Shown here: one piece after another, positions 1 through 8,936 of the stretch
Position numbering within the stretch: position 1 is the first letter of the stretch
Layout of the letters: every line of letters starts with the position of its first letter
Source: Rossellomorea aquimaris
GTDB taxonomy: Bacteria > Bacillota > Bacilli > Bacillales > Bacillaceae_B
Assembly (NCBI RefSeq): GCF_000935355.1
Contig: NZ_JXZC01000003.1
Coordinates: 248,001 to 312,000 of the forward strand
Reading direction: 5' to 3'
DNA: 64,000 nt
The notes under the pieces: model-generated
What the model was told of the DNA's origin: nothing
The model's input: the letters and a program-made list of their open reading frames with translations, nothing else
Databases searched by the model: none
Translations under genes and position numbers: made by a program

Positions 1-245
1 ACATCTTTAGAAGTGGGTTCATATGTATGTGAGTCCGATCCGGGAGGTAAAAGGGATTCAACATCGGCTTCTTCACCAGCAATCCTTTCTGCAAAAAACT
101 GCAGGGGATATACCGTAGTGAAAAGTTTCACCGGTTCCGTTGAAGACGCTTCCTGTCCCTCACTATTAGTCTCATTATCTTCTCCGCATGCAGCAAGGGA
201 GAGGACCATTACTATACTAAATAAAGCCATCCATTTTTTCTTCAT
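1..245 (-). CDS. znuA: Zinc ABC transporter substrate-binding lipoprotein, 5' end only
   Basis: The reverse strand encodes a partial protein that begins MKKKWMALFS and runs off the left edge after about 81 residues. It has a lipoprotein signal peptide ending in the lipobox LAAC, a short acidic linker, and then the start of the periplasmic-binding fold (KLFTTVYPLQFFAERI, later PPGSDSHTYEPT). This start, with the histidine in SHTYEPT, is typical of the ZnuA/AdcA cluster A-1 metal-binding proteins that deliver zinc to an ABC permease. The start is fixed by AAGGAGG seven bases upstream. A Zur-type palindrome lies 34 bases upstream of the start codon, which supports zinc over manganese. The rest of the gene and its permease/ATPase partners lie outside the window. 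Confidence 0.85.
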   Translation of the reverse strand, partial: MKKKWMALFSIVMVLSLAACGEDNETNSEGQEASSTEPVKLFTTVYPLQFFAERIAGEEADVESLLPPGSDSHTYEPTSKD

Positions 246-278
246 ATGTATCCTCCTTATGAGTTCATAGAATAATAT

Positions 279-322
279 ATCGTAACAATTACGATTTGTA
301 AATAGGAATTGTTACGATTTGT
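279..322 (-). promoter_or_regulatory. Zur-type operator upstream of znuA, with a second half-site
   Basis: Positions 279-295 form an inverted repeat, ATCGTAA, CAA, TTACGAT. This differs by one base from the Bacillus Zur consensus TCGTAAT-N-ATTACGA. An 11-base direct repeat of its right arm, TTACGATTTGT (289-299), recurs at 312-322. The location just upstream of the zinc-binding lipoprotein gene fits zinc-dependent repression by Zur. Recognition is by pattern and context. Confidence 0.75.
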
Positions 323-344
323 GGTTTGATGGGTGCCCAGTTGC

Positions 345-698
345 GACAGGTACCTTGGCAACCGCAGTGATCTTATAAAAGAAGAGGGAATAGCAAAATA
401 AACTAGAAAAGTAGAAGATACTCCTTGTTGGGAAAGTAAAATGACTGTATAGGTCCTGGTTTTTTTATCCTATAAATTTACTTGAAATGGAGTTTCTGGA
501 ATGGACGAACCTGGGCCAATACTAGAGTATATCAGGCGAATCAGCCTGAATTACGTGGCTGATTATCCATCCATTTTCGGTTTTCTTATCTTTGAAATAA
601 GGTCTATATACCTACATGGATTTCCCAATAGGTTACAGGCGTGACCAATGCTATATTCAAAGTGTTAGAAAATTAAGACAAAGGGGATGGATAAGTAA
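345..698. other. Intergenic region before the large subtilase
   Basis: No gene is supported here. It starts with a half copy of the dispersed GACAGGTACCTTGGC motif (345-360). A possible SigA promoter is TTGTTG near 434 followed 17 bases later by TATAGG. A small hairpin with arms AATCAGCC and GGCTGATT lies at about 539-565. The subtilase ribosome site AAAGGGGATGG lies at about 680. Confidence 0.4.
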
Positions 699-3600
699 AT
701 GAAGCGAAAGAACAAAATGTTAGTGTATGCATTGGGTACAGGTCTGTTGCTCGGTTCGGGGAATATCCCTGCCATTAATGTCCTTGCAGAAAAACCAACT
801 TCCATTGAATCCGTACTTGCCAACATGTCTCCACAGCAGCTGGAAAACTATAAGCAGCTCCAGTCGGTGGAAAAACAAGGTCTTTATTTAGATCGAACGG
901 TTAACCTTAAAAGTGACAGCCCGGTGAAGGTCATCGTACAGCTTGACCACCACCCTGAAAAAGTCGCTCAGTTGAAAGCGAAACTGGAAGGTAAAACACT
1001 TGACGCTCGTGAAGCAAAGGCGCGTGTAGAAAAGGATCAAAAAGACTTCAAAAACGAGTTGGCCAACATGTTCGGGGATAAAAGTAAGAATGGTTATAAG
1101 GTAGACCAAACGTATAAAAACGCCATGAACGGTGTTTCCCTGGAACTTCCTGCTAATAGAATTGAAGATTTAATGAAACTAGATGTGGTAAGAGCGGTCT
1201 ACAGCAACGTCGAAGTTCAAATTGATCCACCGGTTCCATCAGAGGCTCAGTCTAACAAATCAGCAGAAGAGTATATGATGGAAAGCCTTCCTTACTTAGG
1301 AGTCGATAAGCTACATAATGAAGGGTTTACCGGCAAAGGAATCAAAGTGGGGGTTCTTGATACAGGTATCGATTATCACCATCCTGATTTGGATGAAGTC
1401 TATAAAGGCGGTTATGACTTCGTGGACAACGATAATGATCCGATGGAAGCAACGTATCAGGATTGGAAAGAGTCCGGTTTACCGGAATTCTCGAATGGCA
1501 ATTCCTATTATACTGAACATGGGACGCATGTTGCCGGTACGGTTGCCGGTGAAGGCGATAATGAAAGTGAATACAGTATAAAAGGGGTAGCTCCTGAAGC
1601 AGATCTTTATGGCTACCGTGTCCTCGGACCTTATGGAAGAGGGTCGAGTGAAGGGGTCATTGCAGGGATTGATCGCGCTGTTGCCGACGGAATGGATGTC
1701 ATCAACCTTTCTCTTGGTGCAGGTGTCAATGATCCCCTGTATCCGACCTCTGTAGCGGTGAACAACGCTGTTCTCAGCGGTGTGACGGCTGTCGTTTCTG
1801 CTGGTAATAGCGGAAGTGGATCCTTTACATTAGGCTCGCCTGGAACCGCTGCACTTGCCTTAACAGTAGGCGCAAGTGATGTTCCGATCGATATCGCGAC
1901 ATTCACTGGTCAATATGGAGCAGAAAGCGTCAATCTTCAGCTAATGGCCAGAAACTATAGTGATCATCTCGCAGATTTAGAAGGTAGTAGTATGCAGCTT
2001 GTAGATGTTGGTCTTGCTACTAGTAACAATGATTTTATCGGTAAGCAAGTAGAAGGGAATATCGCATTAATCAGCCGTGGTGACATTTCATTTGTTGATA
2101 AGATTAAAGCAGCAGCTGCGCGTGGGGCTGAAGCCGTCATAATTTATAACAATAACGGTGAAGAAGGACACATCCCTCATTTCCTTGGAGAGGGAGTCGA
2201 TTATATTCCTACATTCTCCTTGACCAAGGCTGAAGGAGAAGCGTTGAAGGCAAGCATCCAGGAAGGTGCAACCTTTACCTTTAGCGATATGCAGGCCATC
2301 ACCACAGAGGGTGACCGCCTTGCCGATTTCAGTTCAAGGGGCCCATCCAGAATGAATTATGATATCAAGCCTGAAATTGTTGCCCCTGGGGTGGGCGTGC
2401 TATCAACGGTTCCTTCCTATATCAACGATAAAGAAAACGGAACGTATGATTACGCCTATGCGAGGTTATCGGGAACCTCAATGGCATCCCCGCATGTAGC
2501 TGGGATGGCGGCACTATTATTACAATCCAATAAAGAACTGGAACCAGCTGATGTGAAATCCATATTCATGAACACCGCGGATCCTATGAACGGCGATTAC
2601 AGTGTCTATGAAGTCGGCGCCGGCAGGGTGGACCCTTATGAAGCCATTCATTCAGATATGAATTTTCAGGTCATTGATGAGACAACCACCCTCATGAATG
2701 GAGAAGAAATGAACATTGATGAGAAGACCGGTGGGATGAGCTTCGGATTTCAGTATATTGAGAAGTCACTGAGAGATCAGCGTACGATTATGATTGAGAA
2801 CTCCGGTGAAGAAACGAAAACATTTAATGGCAGTGTGAAGTTTACCAATCAGTCCCATGACGCTTCCAAAAACGGAATCCATCTATCTTTTGATGAAAAG
2901 GTTAAGGTCAAGGCCGGGAAGAAAACAAAAACGAACGTATTCTTAACTGTCCCTAAAACAGCGGAAGAGGGTTACTATGAAGGGTATATCCGTTATGTGA
3001 ATGAGGAAAATCCATCTGAAGAATATCAAATCCCATTTGGTATCCGAATTTCCGAAGAAGGATTTGAATCAGTCAGAGCTTTCAACTTCTCGACTAAAGA
3101 GAATAATCAATTCGGAGCTATATTCAATTATACCCCAATGGATTTCACATTGAAGTCACCTATGGAACAGATCAGCGTCGTGTTGGTCGACGGGAAGACG
3201 AATAACGAAATGGGACTGGTCGGAGTCATGGATTCTTCAGGTATCAATGAGGGACAGAGGATCATCATTAACTCTGCCTTTGCAGGTTACTATTACCCGT
3301 ATGAAGATAACCGTATTTCAGTCAACCCTGCATTGGCACCGGAAGGTCACTACAAGTTAAGATTAGTGGGGGTCAACAGTGAAGGAAAAACCTTCACGAA
3401 AGAAACGGATACGTTCATTGATAATACAGCCCCGGAGTTTTCAAGTACATTGCCGACCGGCGTGTATGAGTATAAGGATGGACAAGAGACGGTTCCATTC
3501 TCCATGTCCCTCTTTGATAAGACCATTGAAGATATGAAGAAAGCAGGACTGGAAGCATCCCAATCCAATAATTACATTGTCTATCATTATGGATCACCAT

Positions 3601-4760
3601 ATCCATCGGGGGCATTATTTACGGATGCTGAAGGGAACCTTTCGGATGAAATCTTAATGAACCCGATCCTCAGCAGGTATCCTGTTGGGTTCTTCGCACA
3701 CGATTCCGCCGGAAACTTCGCGCAGGGTGGACCCATTGTCAATAGCTTTGTAAAAGAAGGTACACAGTACGCCACGGCTTCCATGGATAAAAAAGAAATC
3801 ATGGCTGGCGATAAGCTGACGTTGACACTGTCGTCCCATAATGTGAAACAACTGAAAGAAGGATCCTTCTCAGTAGATTACGACAGCAATCAACTCGAGT
3901 TGACGGACGTGAAGATCCACCCGGATTTCCTTGAGTATGGTGATGCTGAGATTACGTATGAGGATAAGGAAAAAACCAGTTCGAAAAGACATCTTGATGT
4001 TCATCTGAATGTGGAGAATCCGGAAGTGGAAGTAAATGGAGACATTCCAATGGCAGAAGTTACGTTTGAAGCGAAGGATGCTAAATTTTACAGAATGAAC
4101 TATGTAACGGCGCCGACCTTCTCAAGCAAGTATACAGACGTAAACGGTCAAACGACTAATTTGAAGGGTTATTTTGAAGGGCAATATCCGGAACTGCTGC
4201 GCAGTTATTCAGAGATAAGAGGGGACATTAAGGCCCAAGGATTCTTTGGTATCGACGGAGTATATGACAATAGTATAGATTATTCAAATGCTCCCGTTTC
4301 CATCAAGGTGACCGATTGGGAAGGCAACGTACATGACGGGGAAATGGTCCGTAACAATGACTTCATAGCGAAGCTTCCAGTGACCGATAAGCCTTTCCAG
4401 ATTGAAGTGAGTATCCCTGGACATTTTCCGGTCAAATCCACTTTCAATATCTTTGAACAACGGGAAGATAAGGTTGTCGGCACATGGCATGGCTTGCCTC
4501 TGCGCACGCAGGATGCCGGGGACATCAACCAGGACAGTGTGATTGATATCATGGATGCGATCGAGATGAAAAACAGCTGGGGAACGGATGATCAACATTC
4601 GGACCTGAATTTCGACGGAATCGTTGATGCGAAGGACTTCGAGTTAGTCGAATACAATTTCCTTGAAGCCGATCCTGGAGTGGATTCTGCACCGAAACCA
4701 ATGGAGAAATACAAAGGAAAGACCTTGGAAGATATCAAAAATGAATTAGGTATTGAATAA
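699..4760 (+). CDS. Large secreted S8 subtilase (Vpr-like) with PA, cohesin-like and dockerin-like regions
   Basis: This 1353-residue extracellular serine endopeptidase has a signal peptide at about 1-31. An I9-type propeptide inhibitor occupies about 55-165. The catalytic domain shows Asp221 (VLDTGIDYHHPD), His274 (EHGTHVAGT) and Ser594 (SGTSMASPHVAGM). A PA insert lies around 410-540, between His and Ser, as in Vpr. After the protease come Fn3-like regions, a cohesin-like beta domain (about 1025-1135), and two calcium loops of dockerin type near 1270-1310 (DINQDSVIDIMDA and DLNFDGIVDAKDF). It probably helps with protein feeding or maturation of other exoproteins. No cell-wall anchor or S-layer domain was seen. 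The start follows AAAGGGGATGG. It is monocistronic and followed by two hairpins. Confidence 0.9.
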   Translation: MKRKNKMLVYALGTGLLLGSGNIPAINVLAEKPTSIESVLANMSPQQLENYKQLQSVEKQGLYLDRTVNLKSDSPVKVIVQLDHHPEKVAQLKAKLEGKTLDAREAKARVEKDQKDFKNELANMFGDKSKNGYKVDQTYKNAMNGVSLELPANRIEDLMKLDVVRAVYSNVEVQIDPPVPSEAQSNKSAEEYMMESLPYLGVDKLHNEGFTGKGIKVGVLDTGIDYHHPDLDEVYKGGYDFVDNDNDPMEATYQDWKESGLPEFSNGNSYYTEHGTHVAGTVAGEGDNESEYSIKGVAPEADLYGYRVLGPYGRGSSEGVIAGIDRAVADGMDVINLSLGAGVNDPLYPTSVAVNNAVLSGVTAVVSAGNSGSGSFTLGSPGTAALALTVGASDVPIDIATFTGQYGAESVNLQLMARNYSDHLADLEGSSMQLVDVGLATSNNDFIGKQVEGNIALISRGDISFVDKIKAAAARGAEAVIIYNNNGEEGHIPHFLGEGVDYIPTFSLTKAEGEALKASIQEGATFTFSDMQAITTEGDRLADFSSRGPSRMNYDIKPEIVAPGVGVLSTVPSYINDKENGTYDYAYARLSGTSMASPHVAGMAALLLQSNKELEPADVKSIFMNTADPMNGDYSVYEVGAGRVDPYEAIHSDMNFQVIDETTTLMNGEEMNIDEKTGGMSFGFQYIEKSLRDQRTIMIENSGEETKTFNGSVKFTNQSHDASKNGIHLSFDEKVKVKAGKKTKTNVFLTVPKTAEEGYYEGYIRYVNEENPSEEYQIPFGIRISEEGFESVRAFNFSTKENNQFGAIFNYTPMDFTLKSPMEQISVVLVDGKTNNEMGLVGVMDSSGINEGQRIIINSAFAGYYYPYEDNRISVNPALAPEGHYKLRLVGVNSEGKTFTKETDTFIDNTAPEFSSTLPTGVYEYKDGQETVPFSMSLFDKTIEDMKKAGLEASQSNNYIVYHYGSPYPSGALFTDAEGNLSDEILMNPILSRYPVGFFAHDSAGNFAQGGPIVNSFVKEGTQYATASMDKKEIMAGDKLTLTLSSHNVKQLKEGSFSVDYDSNQLELTDVKIHPDFLEYGDAEITYEDKEKTSSKRHLDVHLNVENPEVEVNGDIPMAEVTFEAKDAKFYRMNYVTAPTFSSKYTDVNGQTTNLKGYFEGQYPELLRSYSEIRGDIKAQGFFGIDGVYDNSIDYSNAPVSIKVTDWEGNVHDGEMVRNNDFIAKLPVTDKPFQIEVSIPGHFPVKSTFNIFEQREDKVVGTWHGLPLRTQDAGDINQDSVIDIMDAIEMKNSWGTDDQHSDLNFDGIVDAKDFELVEYNFLEADPGVDSAPKPMEKYKGKTLEDIKNELGIE

Positions 4761-4768
4761 ATAATCGA

Positions 4769-4793
4769 GACAAAGGCACGCGCTGCCTTTGTC
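4769..4793 (+). terminator. Hairpin after the large subtilase gene
   Basis: A perfect 10-base stem (GACAAAGGCA, loop CGCGC, TGCCTTTGTC) begins eight bases after the stop codon. It has no T tract of its own, but the next hairpin (4797-4825) is followed by TTTTCT. The pair probably ends transcription together. Confidence 0.5.
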
Positions 4794-4796
4794 TGG

Positions 4797-4923
4797 AGTA
4801 GAGTGGGGACGGTTCCCACTCTACTTTTCTCTATTTTACAAGGAATAAATCATATCATCGAAACTTAACGACATGTTTCGATGCACCATAAGAAAGCAGG
4901 GTAAGAACCTTCCCTAATTAACC
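4797..4923. repeat. Bipartite dispersed element, copy 1
   Basis: The left part is a perfect 11-base hairpin, AGTAGAGTGGG, loop GACGGTT, CCCACTCTACT, followed by TTTTCT and TTTTACAAG. About 65 bases later comes a right box, GAAAGCAGGGTAAGAACC followed by TTCCCTAATTAACC. Three other places (5616, 32454, 34905) have the same two parts in the same order, so they appear to be one element of about 100-130 bases. Confidence 0.6.
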
Positions 4924-5038
4924 CTAAAGTTTTACTTGAGAGGATGACTCAGGTTTGAAATAATTGGAATATATAAATGTATCATTATAATGACGACAAA
5001 TAAAAGAAGTTTAATGGATGTGGAAAGGGTGTGACGTA

Positions 5039-5608
5039 ATGAAAAAGCTGATATTGGTTTTAGTATCTGTAGGGATGGTGGTGGTCATGTTTATGTTGAG
5101 TAATTATAGATTCACGCCTGAAAGTGCAGCCCTGAGCAACCCTGCCCTGACAGATGACTTTGAATATGTGGATCAACATGGATTGGGAGAGGCCGAGGTT
5201 CTATTATTCAAAAGTGATGAGAAAGAGGAGTACATGACAGTATTAGCCGAAAAGTCGGGCTTGCTTTATAGAAGTAATAGTTCTACATATACACCCTATA
5301 CCTCGGACCCCCTTCAACTCGTTGGCGGCATGAGTCTTGCCACGGAAGAAAATGCTCTTACTTATTTGAGTGTCATTTCAAATGATGATAAGGTCGCTTA
5401 TATTGAAGCAGGGGTAGAGCCCCATGTCGAGCGAAGAGGAGTGAGTGTAGGTGAGCGTGTTTCTTTGTTGTTTCCGTTTAGTGAGAACATAAACAAACTA
5501 AATGCCACGGCGTTTGACCAAAATGGAAAAAAGCTCTATTACCTTGGTTATCCAAAGGGTACCAATATGTTCAGACAAGAGGATTTCAGATGGCATAAGT
5601 ATGAGTGA
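5039..5608 (+). CDS. Membrane-anchored protein of unknown function
   Basis: This 189-residue protein begins MKKLILVLVSVGMVVV, one hydrophobic segment that acts as an uncleaved anchor or signal peptide. The remaining 165 residues are polar and probably extracytoplasmic, with no motif I recognise. I chose the ATG at 5039 over an ATG 21 bases earlier because AAAGGGTGTG lies at the right distance and the hydrophobic segment then sits at the N-terminus. Bipartite dispersed elements flank it on both sides (4797 and 5616). Confidence 0.6.
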   Translation: MKKLILVLVSVGMVVVMFMLSNYRFTPESAALSNPALTDDFEYVDQHGLGEAEVLLFKSDEKEEYMTVLAEKSGLLYRSNSSTYTPYTSDPLQLVGGMSLATEENALTYLSVISNDDKVAYIEAGVEPHVERRGVSVGERVSLLFPFSENINKLNATAFDQNGKKLYYLGYPKGTNMFRQEDFRWHKYE

Positions 5609-5615
5609 GATACAA

Positions 5616-5714
5616 AAGTAGAGTGGCGGCAGTTCCCACTCTACTTTTCTCTTTTTTACAAACATACCATCCTGCACCTTGGAAAGTAGGGTAAGAACCG
5701 TCCCCAATTAACCG
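5616..5714. repeat. Bipartite dispersed element, copy 2
   Basis: The left hairpin AAGTAGAGTGG / CCACTCTACTT is followed by TTTCTCTTTTTTACAA. The right box GGAAAGTAGGGTAAGAACC then GTCCCCAATTAACC ends at 5714. This is the most compact of the four copies. It lies between two convergent genes, and the T-rich stretch after the left hairpin could terminate the upstream gene. Confidence 0.6.
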
Positions 5715-5742
5715 CTTGACCCCAATTTGATGGGGTTCCCCA

Positions 5743-6625
5743 TCATTTCTCTAAAAGTAACATAACCTCGTTTAAATCCTGTTCCGTCTTCAAATAATAG
5801 GCCTCATTTTTCTCAAGTCGAAACAAGAATTTAGCTTCTAGTAAGTATTCCTTCGCTTGTTCATAATCCCCACCCATTTTATGTATTTTCCCAAGCATAT
5901 GTTTGGTTTTTCCAAGAATAAAACTCAGCTGTTTGCTTTCCAGTAATCCAATGATTTGATATGCGAGAGTCGTAGCTTCATTTAAATGACCATTTTTGAC
6001 GTGACAATAAGCTAAATTATAGGCAACTCTCGGGGCTAGCGTATGATCTTCTAATTGAGGTAGGTCTTCAATGGCTGTATAAGCTTTATTAAAGTAATCG
6101 AATGCCATGGAGACACCATCTTTACTTAATGTCACCAGTCCTAGAGAATTGCAGACGCCGATGTCGAATTCTGTTCTTAAGTTCATATCAAGAATGCTTT
6201 TCAATTGTTCTTCGGCTTTTATTATATTCTTATCTCGAACATGCAGAAGAATGGCTTTGTTCCAGGTGATGAATTTCTTGTTAGTAAGATATTCTACATG
6301 ATCAGAGTTTTGTTCTATTAGATTTTCAAATTGTTCAATCGTCAAGGAAAGGGCTTCGTAATCTTGATAATAGGTATGTTCTCTGCAAAGGTTTTTATAT
6401 TTTTCTATTTCTTTAAAATCACTGAATGGCAGTTCACTCATTAATAATTTTAAAGGTACTTTAAGTTTTTTTGCTAATTTCAAATAATAGATCCAGTCTT
6501 GGATTTTGAGATCCTTTTTCAATTCTAAATAAAGTAGACTCATCACAAATGCCTTCTGCTAAATCTTTTCGTGTCATGCCCGCTTTCTTACGATAATATT
6601 CAATATTCTTATCAATGATTTTCAT
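5743..6625 (-). pseudogene. PlcR/NprR-like RRNPP quorum-sensing regulator, split by a frameshift in an A7 tract
   Basis: Read on the minus strand from ATG 6625 (with GGAGGGG before it), the first frame gives an XRE helix-turn-helix of 54 residues. It begins MKIIDKNIEYYRKKAG, contains DESTLFRIEKGSQNP, and stops at 6461. The other frame continues with KLKVPLKLLMSELPF and about 240 residues of helical TPR-like sequence ending at 5743. The break lies in a run of seven T on the plus strand (6466-6472). Removing one base joins LFEISKK to LKVPLKLL exactly as in PlcR/NprR-type proteins. These RRNPP regulators bind imported signalling peptides through the TPR domain. It diverges from a 52-residue secreted peptide and a RiPP operon, its likely targets. 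It may be a sequencing error, a true pseudogene, or a slippage switch. Confidence 0.8.
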
Positions 6626-6645
6626 TTTCCCCTCCAAAAATTGAT

Positions 6646-6757
6646 AAATAATCCATTGAATTTACAAATTATTGCACAAATGCATATTTTCATTTTATCC
6701 TACTAACTTCATAATGAAATTAATCAAAAAATAATCCATTAGTTATAGGGATACTAT
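6646..6757. promoter_or_regulatory. Divergent promoter region with a 12-base direct repeat
   Basis: The exact sequence AAATAATCCATT occurs at 6646-6657 and again at 6729-6740, that is, just upstream of each of the two divergent genes. The second copy sits where a -35 element would be for the candidate -10 hexamer TACTAT at about 6752. Between them lies an inverted repeat, AAATG, eight bases, CATTT (about 6676-6695). These are candidate binding sites for the divergent RRNPP regulator. No perfect PlcR box is present. Confidence 0.4.
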
Positions 6758-6777
6758 ACCACACCAGGGGGATATAT

Positions 6778-6936
6778 ATGAGAAAAATATTGTTATCAAG
6801 CCTTTTATCCATTGTATTACTGCTAAATACCAGCACATTTATTCAGGACAAAGGAACTATTTCGGCTGGAAGTGAATTATCATTAGGTGTTATATCACCA
6901 CAATATAATGATGAAATTATCGAAGGAAATCATTAA
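6778..6936 (+). CDS. Small secreted peptide, candidate signalling pro-peptide of the RiPP locus
   Basis: This 52-residue ORF begins MRKILLSSLLSIVLLLN, a clear export signal with charged start and hydrophobic core. A polar tail ends ISPQYNDEIIEGNH. Its ribosome site is AGGGGGAT, eight bases before ATG. Size and layout match PapR, NprX and Phr pro-peptides, which lie beside RRNPP regulators, are secreted, trimmed and re-imported. Here the regulator gene is divergent rather than upstream. The radical SAM gene follows 76 bases downstream with no terminator between, so the peptide may report expression of the operon. No homologue is recognised by sequence. Confidence 0.65.
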   Translation: MRKILLSSLLSIVLLLNTSTFIQDKGTISAGSELSLGVISPQYNDEIIEGNH

Positions 6937-7012
6937 TGTTCACTCAATCTATAAAAATATTAGTAGATATTAGTCCAGATAGGGTAAAAAGTTATCGATT
7001 GGGGGAAGAGTT

Positions 7013-8908
7013 TTGAAAGTAGCATTAATAAATATGCCATTCGGTTCTTTGTACAGACCTTCTATAGGTTTAAGCCTTCTTAAAGCGGGTCTTACTAAAA
7101 ACAATGTCGAATGTGACGTGCATTATTTGAATTTAAAGTTTGCTGATCAAGTTTCCCCTGAATTGTACGACTTAATTGCTGAAGGGACTACATTTTCCAG
7201 TAATGCTTTAGCTGGAGAAATGATCTTTTCTCAATCGCTATTTGGTAAAGATACTCTACATTCTTATATGGTAGAAGCGAAAGAACAGTTGGGAAATACA
7301 GATGAGGATTTTGATGTTATTCGTGATTTACGGACATACGTTGAGAGCTTTCTTGATTCCTGTTTAAAGGACATAGATTGGGATCAATATTCTGTCATTG
7401 GTTTTACCAGCGTTTTTGAACAAAACGTAGCCTCAATAAGTCTTGCAAAAAGGCTTAAAGAAAAATTCCCTAATAAGTTTATTATTTTTGGCGGGGCAAA
7501 TTGTGAGGAAACGATGGGTAAGGAGTTGCTTCGACAATTTTCATTCATAGATGCGATCTGTTCAGGTGAAGGGGATAATTCATTTGTGAAATTTATCTCA
7601 GAGTGGAAGGTCAATGGTGAAATTCCAAATGTAAATGGAATATTTTTAAATGAATCCTTAAGGTTCAAGATCAATTCGCAACCGATCCATATATCTGCAG
7701 TAAAGCTTGATGAAACCCCATACCCCGATTATTCTGATTTTTTTGAACAGTTCATGAATTGTCGCTACAAGGAAAAAATCAGCGAAACCAGGTTCTTATT
7801 TGAATCTTCAAGGGGATGTTGGTGGGGACAAAAACATCATTGTGTATTTTGCGGGTTAAATGGTACAAATTTAAATTTCCGAAGCAAGTCTGCAGAAAGA
7901 GCATTAGAGGAACTGATTGATTTGAGTAATGAATATAAAGAATACACTTCTAAAGCTGCTGCAGTAGATAACATCATTGATATGGGATATTTTAAAAGTC
8001 TTTTACCTGCTTTAAGGGATGAAGGACTAGATTTAGATATGTTTTATGAAACGAAAGCGAATCTGAAGAAAAACCAAGTGCAACTTTTTAGGGACGCCAA
8101 ATTCAGAACCATACAACCAGGTATTGAAAGTCTTCAGACATCCGTTTTAAAACTCATGAATAAAGGTGTCACCATGCTGCAAAATGTCCAATTATTAAAG
8201 TGGTCAAAGGAATATGGTGTATTTCCGGTATGGAACATTCTTTTCGGGTTTCCAAATGAAGATCCAGAAGAATACAAAGAATTGCCGGGGTTAATCAATA
8301 AAATTACACACCTTACTCCTCCAGGGAGCGTCGCTCAGATCAGGTTGGATCGATTTAGTCCGTATTTTAACAATTATAAAGAAAACGGACTTACAAATGT
8401 TAGAGCTATGTGGCCGTACAAATATATTTATAGTGCGTTTGAACAGTCAGAACTTAATAGAATCGCTTACCATTTTGATTACGATTACCAGGAAGCACGC
8501 AATCCAAAGGCATATACACAGCAGATGCGTAAATCGGTTTCAAAATGGGCCAGAATGCACGCGGAATTCGATTTGTTCTATATCGATAATCATTCTGAAT
8601 TAATTATTTTTGATATGAGAAAAGAAAACGATATAAGCACTTTTGTATTGAAAGATGAAAAAAGACAGCTCTACTTATCATTAGATTCGGTGAAGAGCTT
8701 GTCGATTGCATATAAAGAATTACAAAACTCCGGGTTCGATATCACTATGGAAAAGGCTCAATCAATAGTGACCGAGTTTACAAATGATGGGCTAGTTCTA
8801 GAAGAAGATAATAGATTCATCAGTTTAGCACTAAATGGAGAGAATTATAGTCCGAAAAAGACCTCCCTTTTACGCATACAGGAGTGGAATAACAGAGAAA
8901 TTATCTAG
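7013..8908 (+). CDS. RiPP maturation radical SAM C-methyltransferase, B12-binding type
   Basis: This 631-residue enzyme has an N-terminal Rossmann-like cobalamin-binding region (residues 1-210; VIGFTSVFEQN, FIIFGGANCEET, AICSGEGDNSF). A radical SAM core follows, with its 4Fe-4S cysteines at C269, C277 and C280 in a C-x7-C-x2-C pattern (ESSRGCWWGQKHHCVFCGLNG). This motif is diagnostic of the TIGR03975 family, which matures ribosomal peptides, and members methylate unactivated carbons. A helical C-terminal part may bind the precursor leader. The TTG start at 7013 follows GGGGGAAGAG. It is the first enzyme of the operon, directly upstream of both precursor genes. Family assignment is firm; the methylated residue is unknown. 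Confidence 0.9.
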   Translation: MKVALINMPFGSLYRPSIGLSLLKAGLTKNNVECDVHYLNLKFADQVSPELYDLIAEGTTFSSNALAGEMIFSQSLFGKDTLHSYMVEAKEQLGNTDEDFDVIRDLRTYVESFLDSCLKDIDWDQYSVIGFTSVFEQNVASISLAKRLKEKFPNKFIIFGGANCEETMGKELLRQFSFIDAICSGEGDNSFVKFISEWKVNGEIPNVNGIFLNESLRFKINSQPIHISAVKLDETPYPDYSDFFEQFMNCRYKEKISETRFLFESSRGCWWGQKHHCVFCGLNGTNLNFRSKSAERALEELIDLSNEYKEYTSKAAAVDNIIDMGYFKSLLPALRDEGLDLDMFYETKANLKKNQVQLFRDAKFRTIQPGIESLQTSVLKLMNKGVTMLQNVQLLKWSKEYGVFPVWNILFGFPNEDPEEYKELPGLINKITHLTPPGSVAQIRLDRFSPYFNNYKENGLTNVRAMWPYKYIYSAFEQSELNRIAYHFDYDYQEARNPKAYTQQMRKSVSKWARMHAEFDLFYIDNHSELIIFDMRKENDISTFVLKDEKRQLYLSLDSVKSLSIAYKELQNSGFDITMEKAQSIVTEFTNDGLVLEEDNRFISLALNGENYSPKKTSLLRIQEWNNREII

Positions 8909-8936
8909 ATCATTCCTGAAGGGAGGTGAATGGAAG

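Noticed and set aside
6676..6695. Possible PlcR box between the regulator and peptide genes
   Set aside because: The sequence AAATG-N8-CATTT lacks the spacing and ends of TATGNAWNWNCATA, so I list it only as a weak inverted repeat.
8835..8936. N-terminal extension of RiPP precursor 1 from an earlier ATG
   Set aside because: It overlaps the radical SAM gene, has no ribosome site, and the duplicate gene shares only the shorter start.
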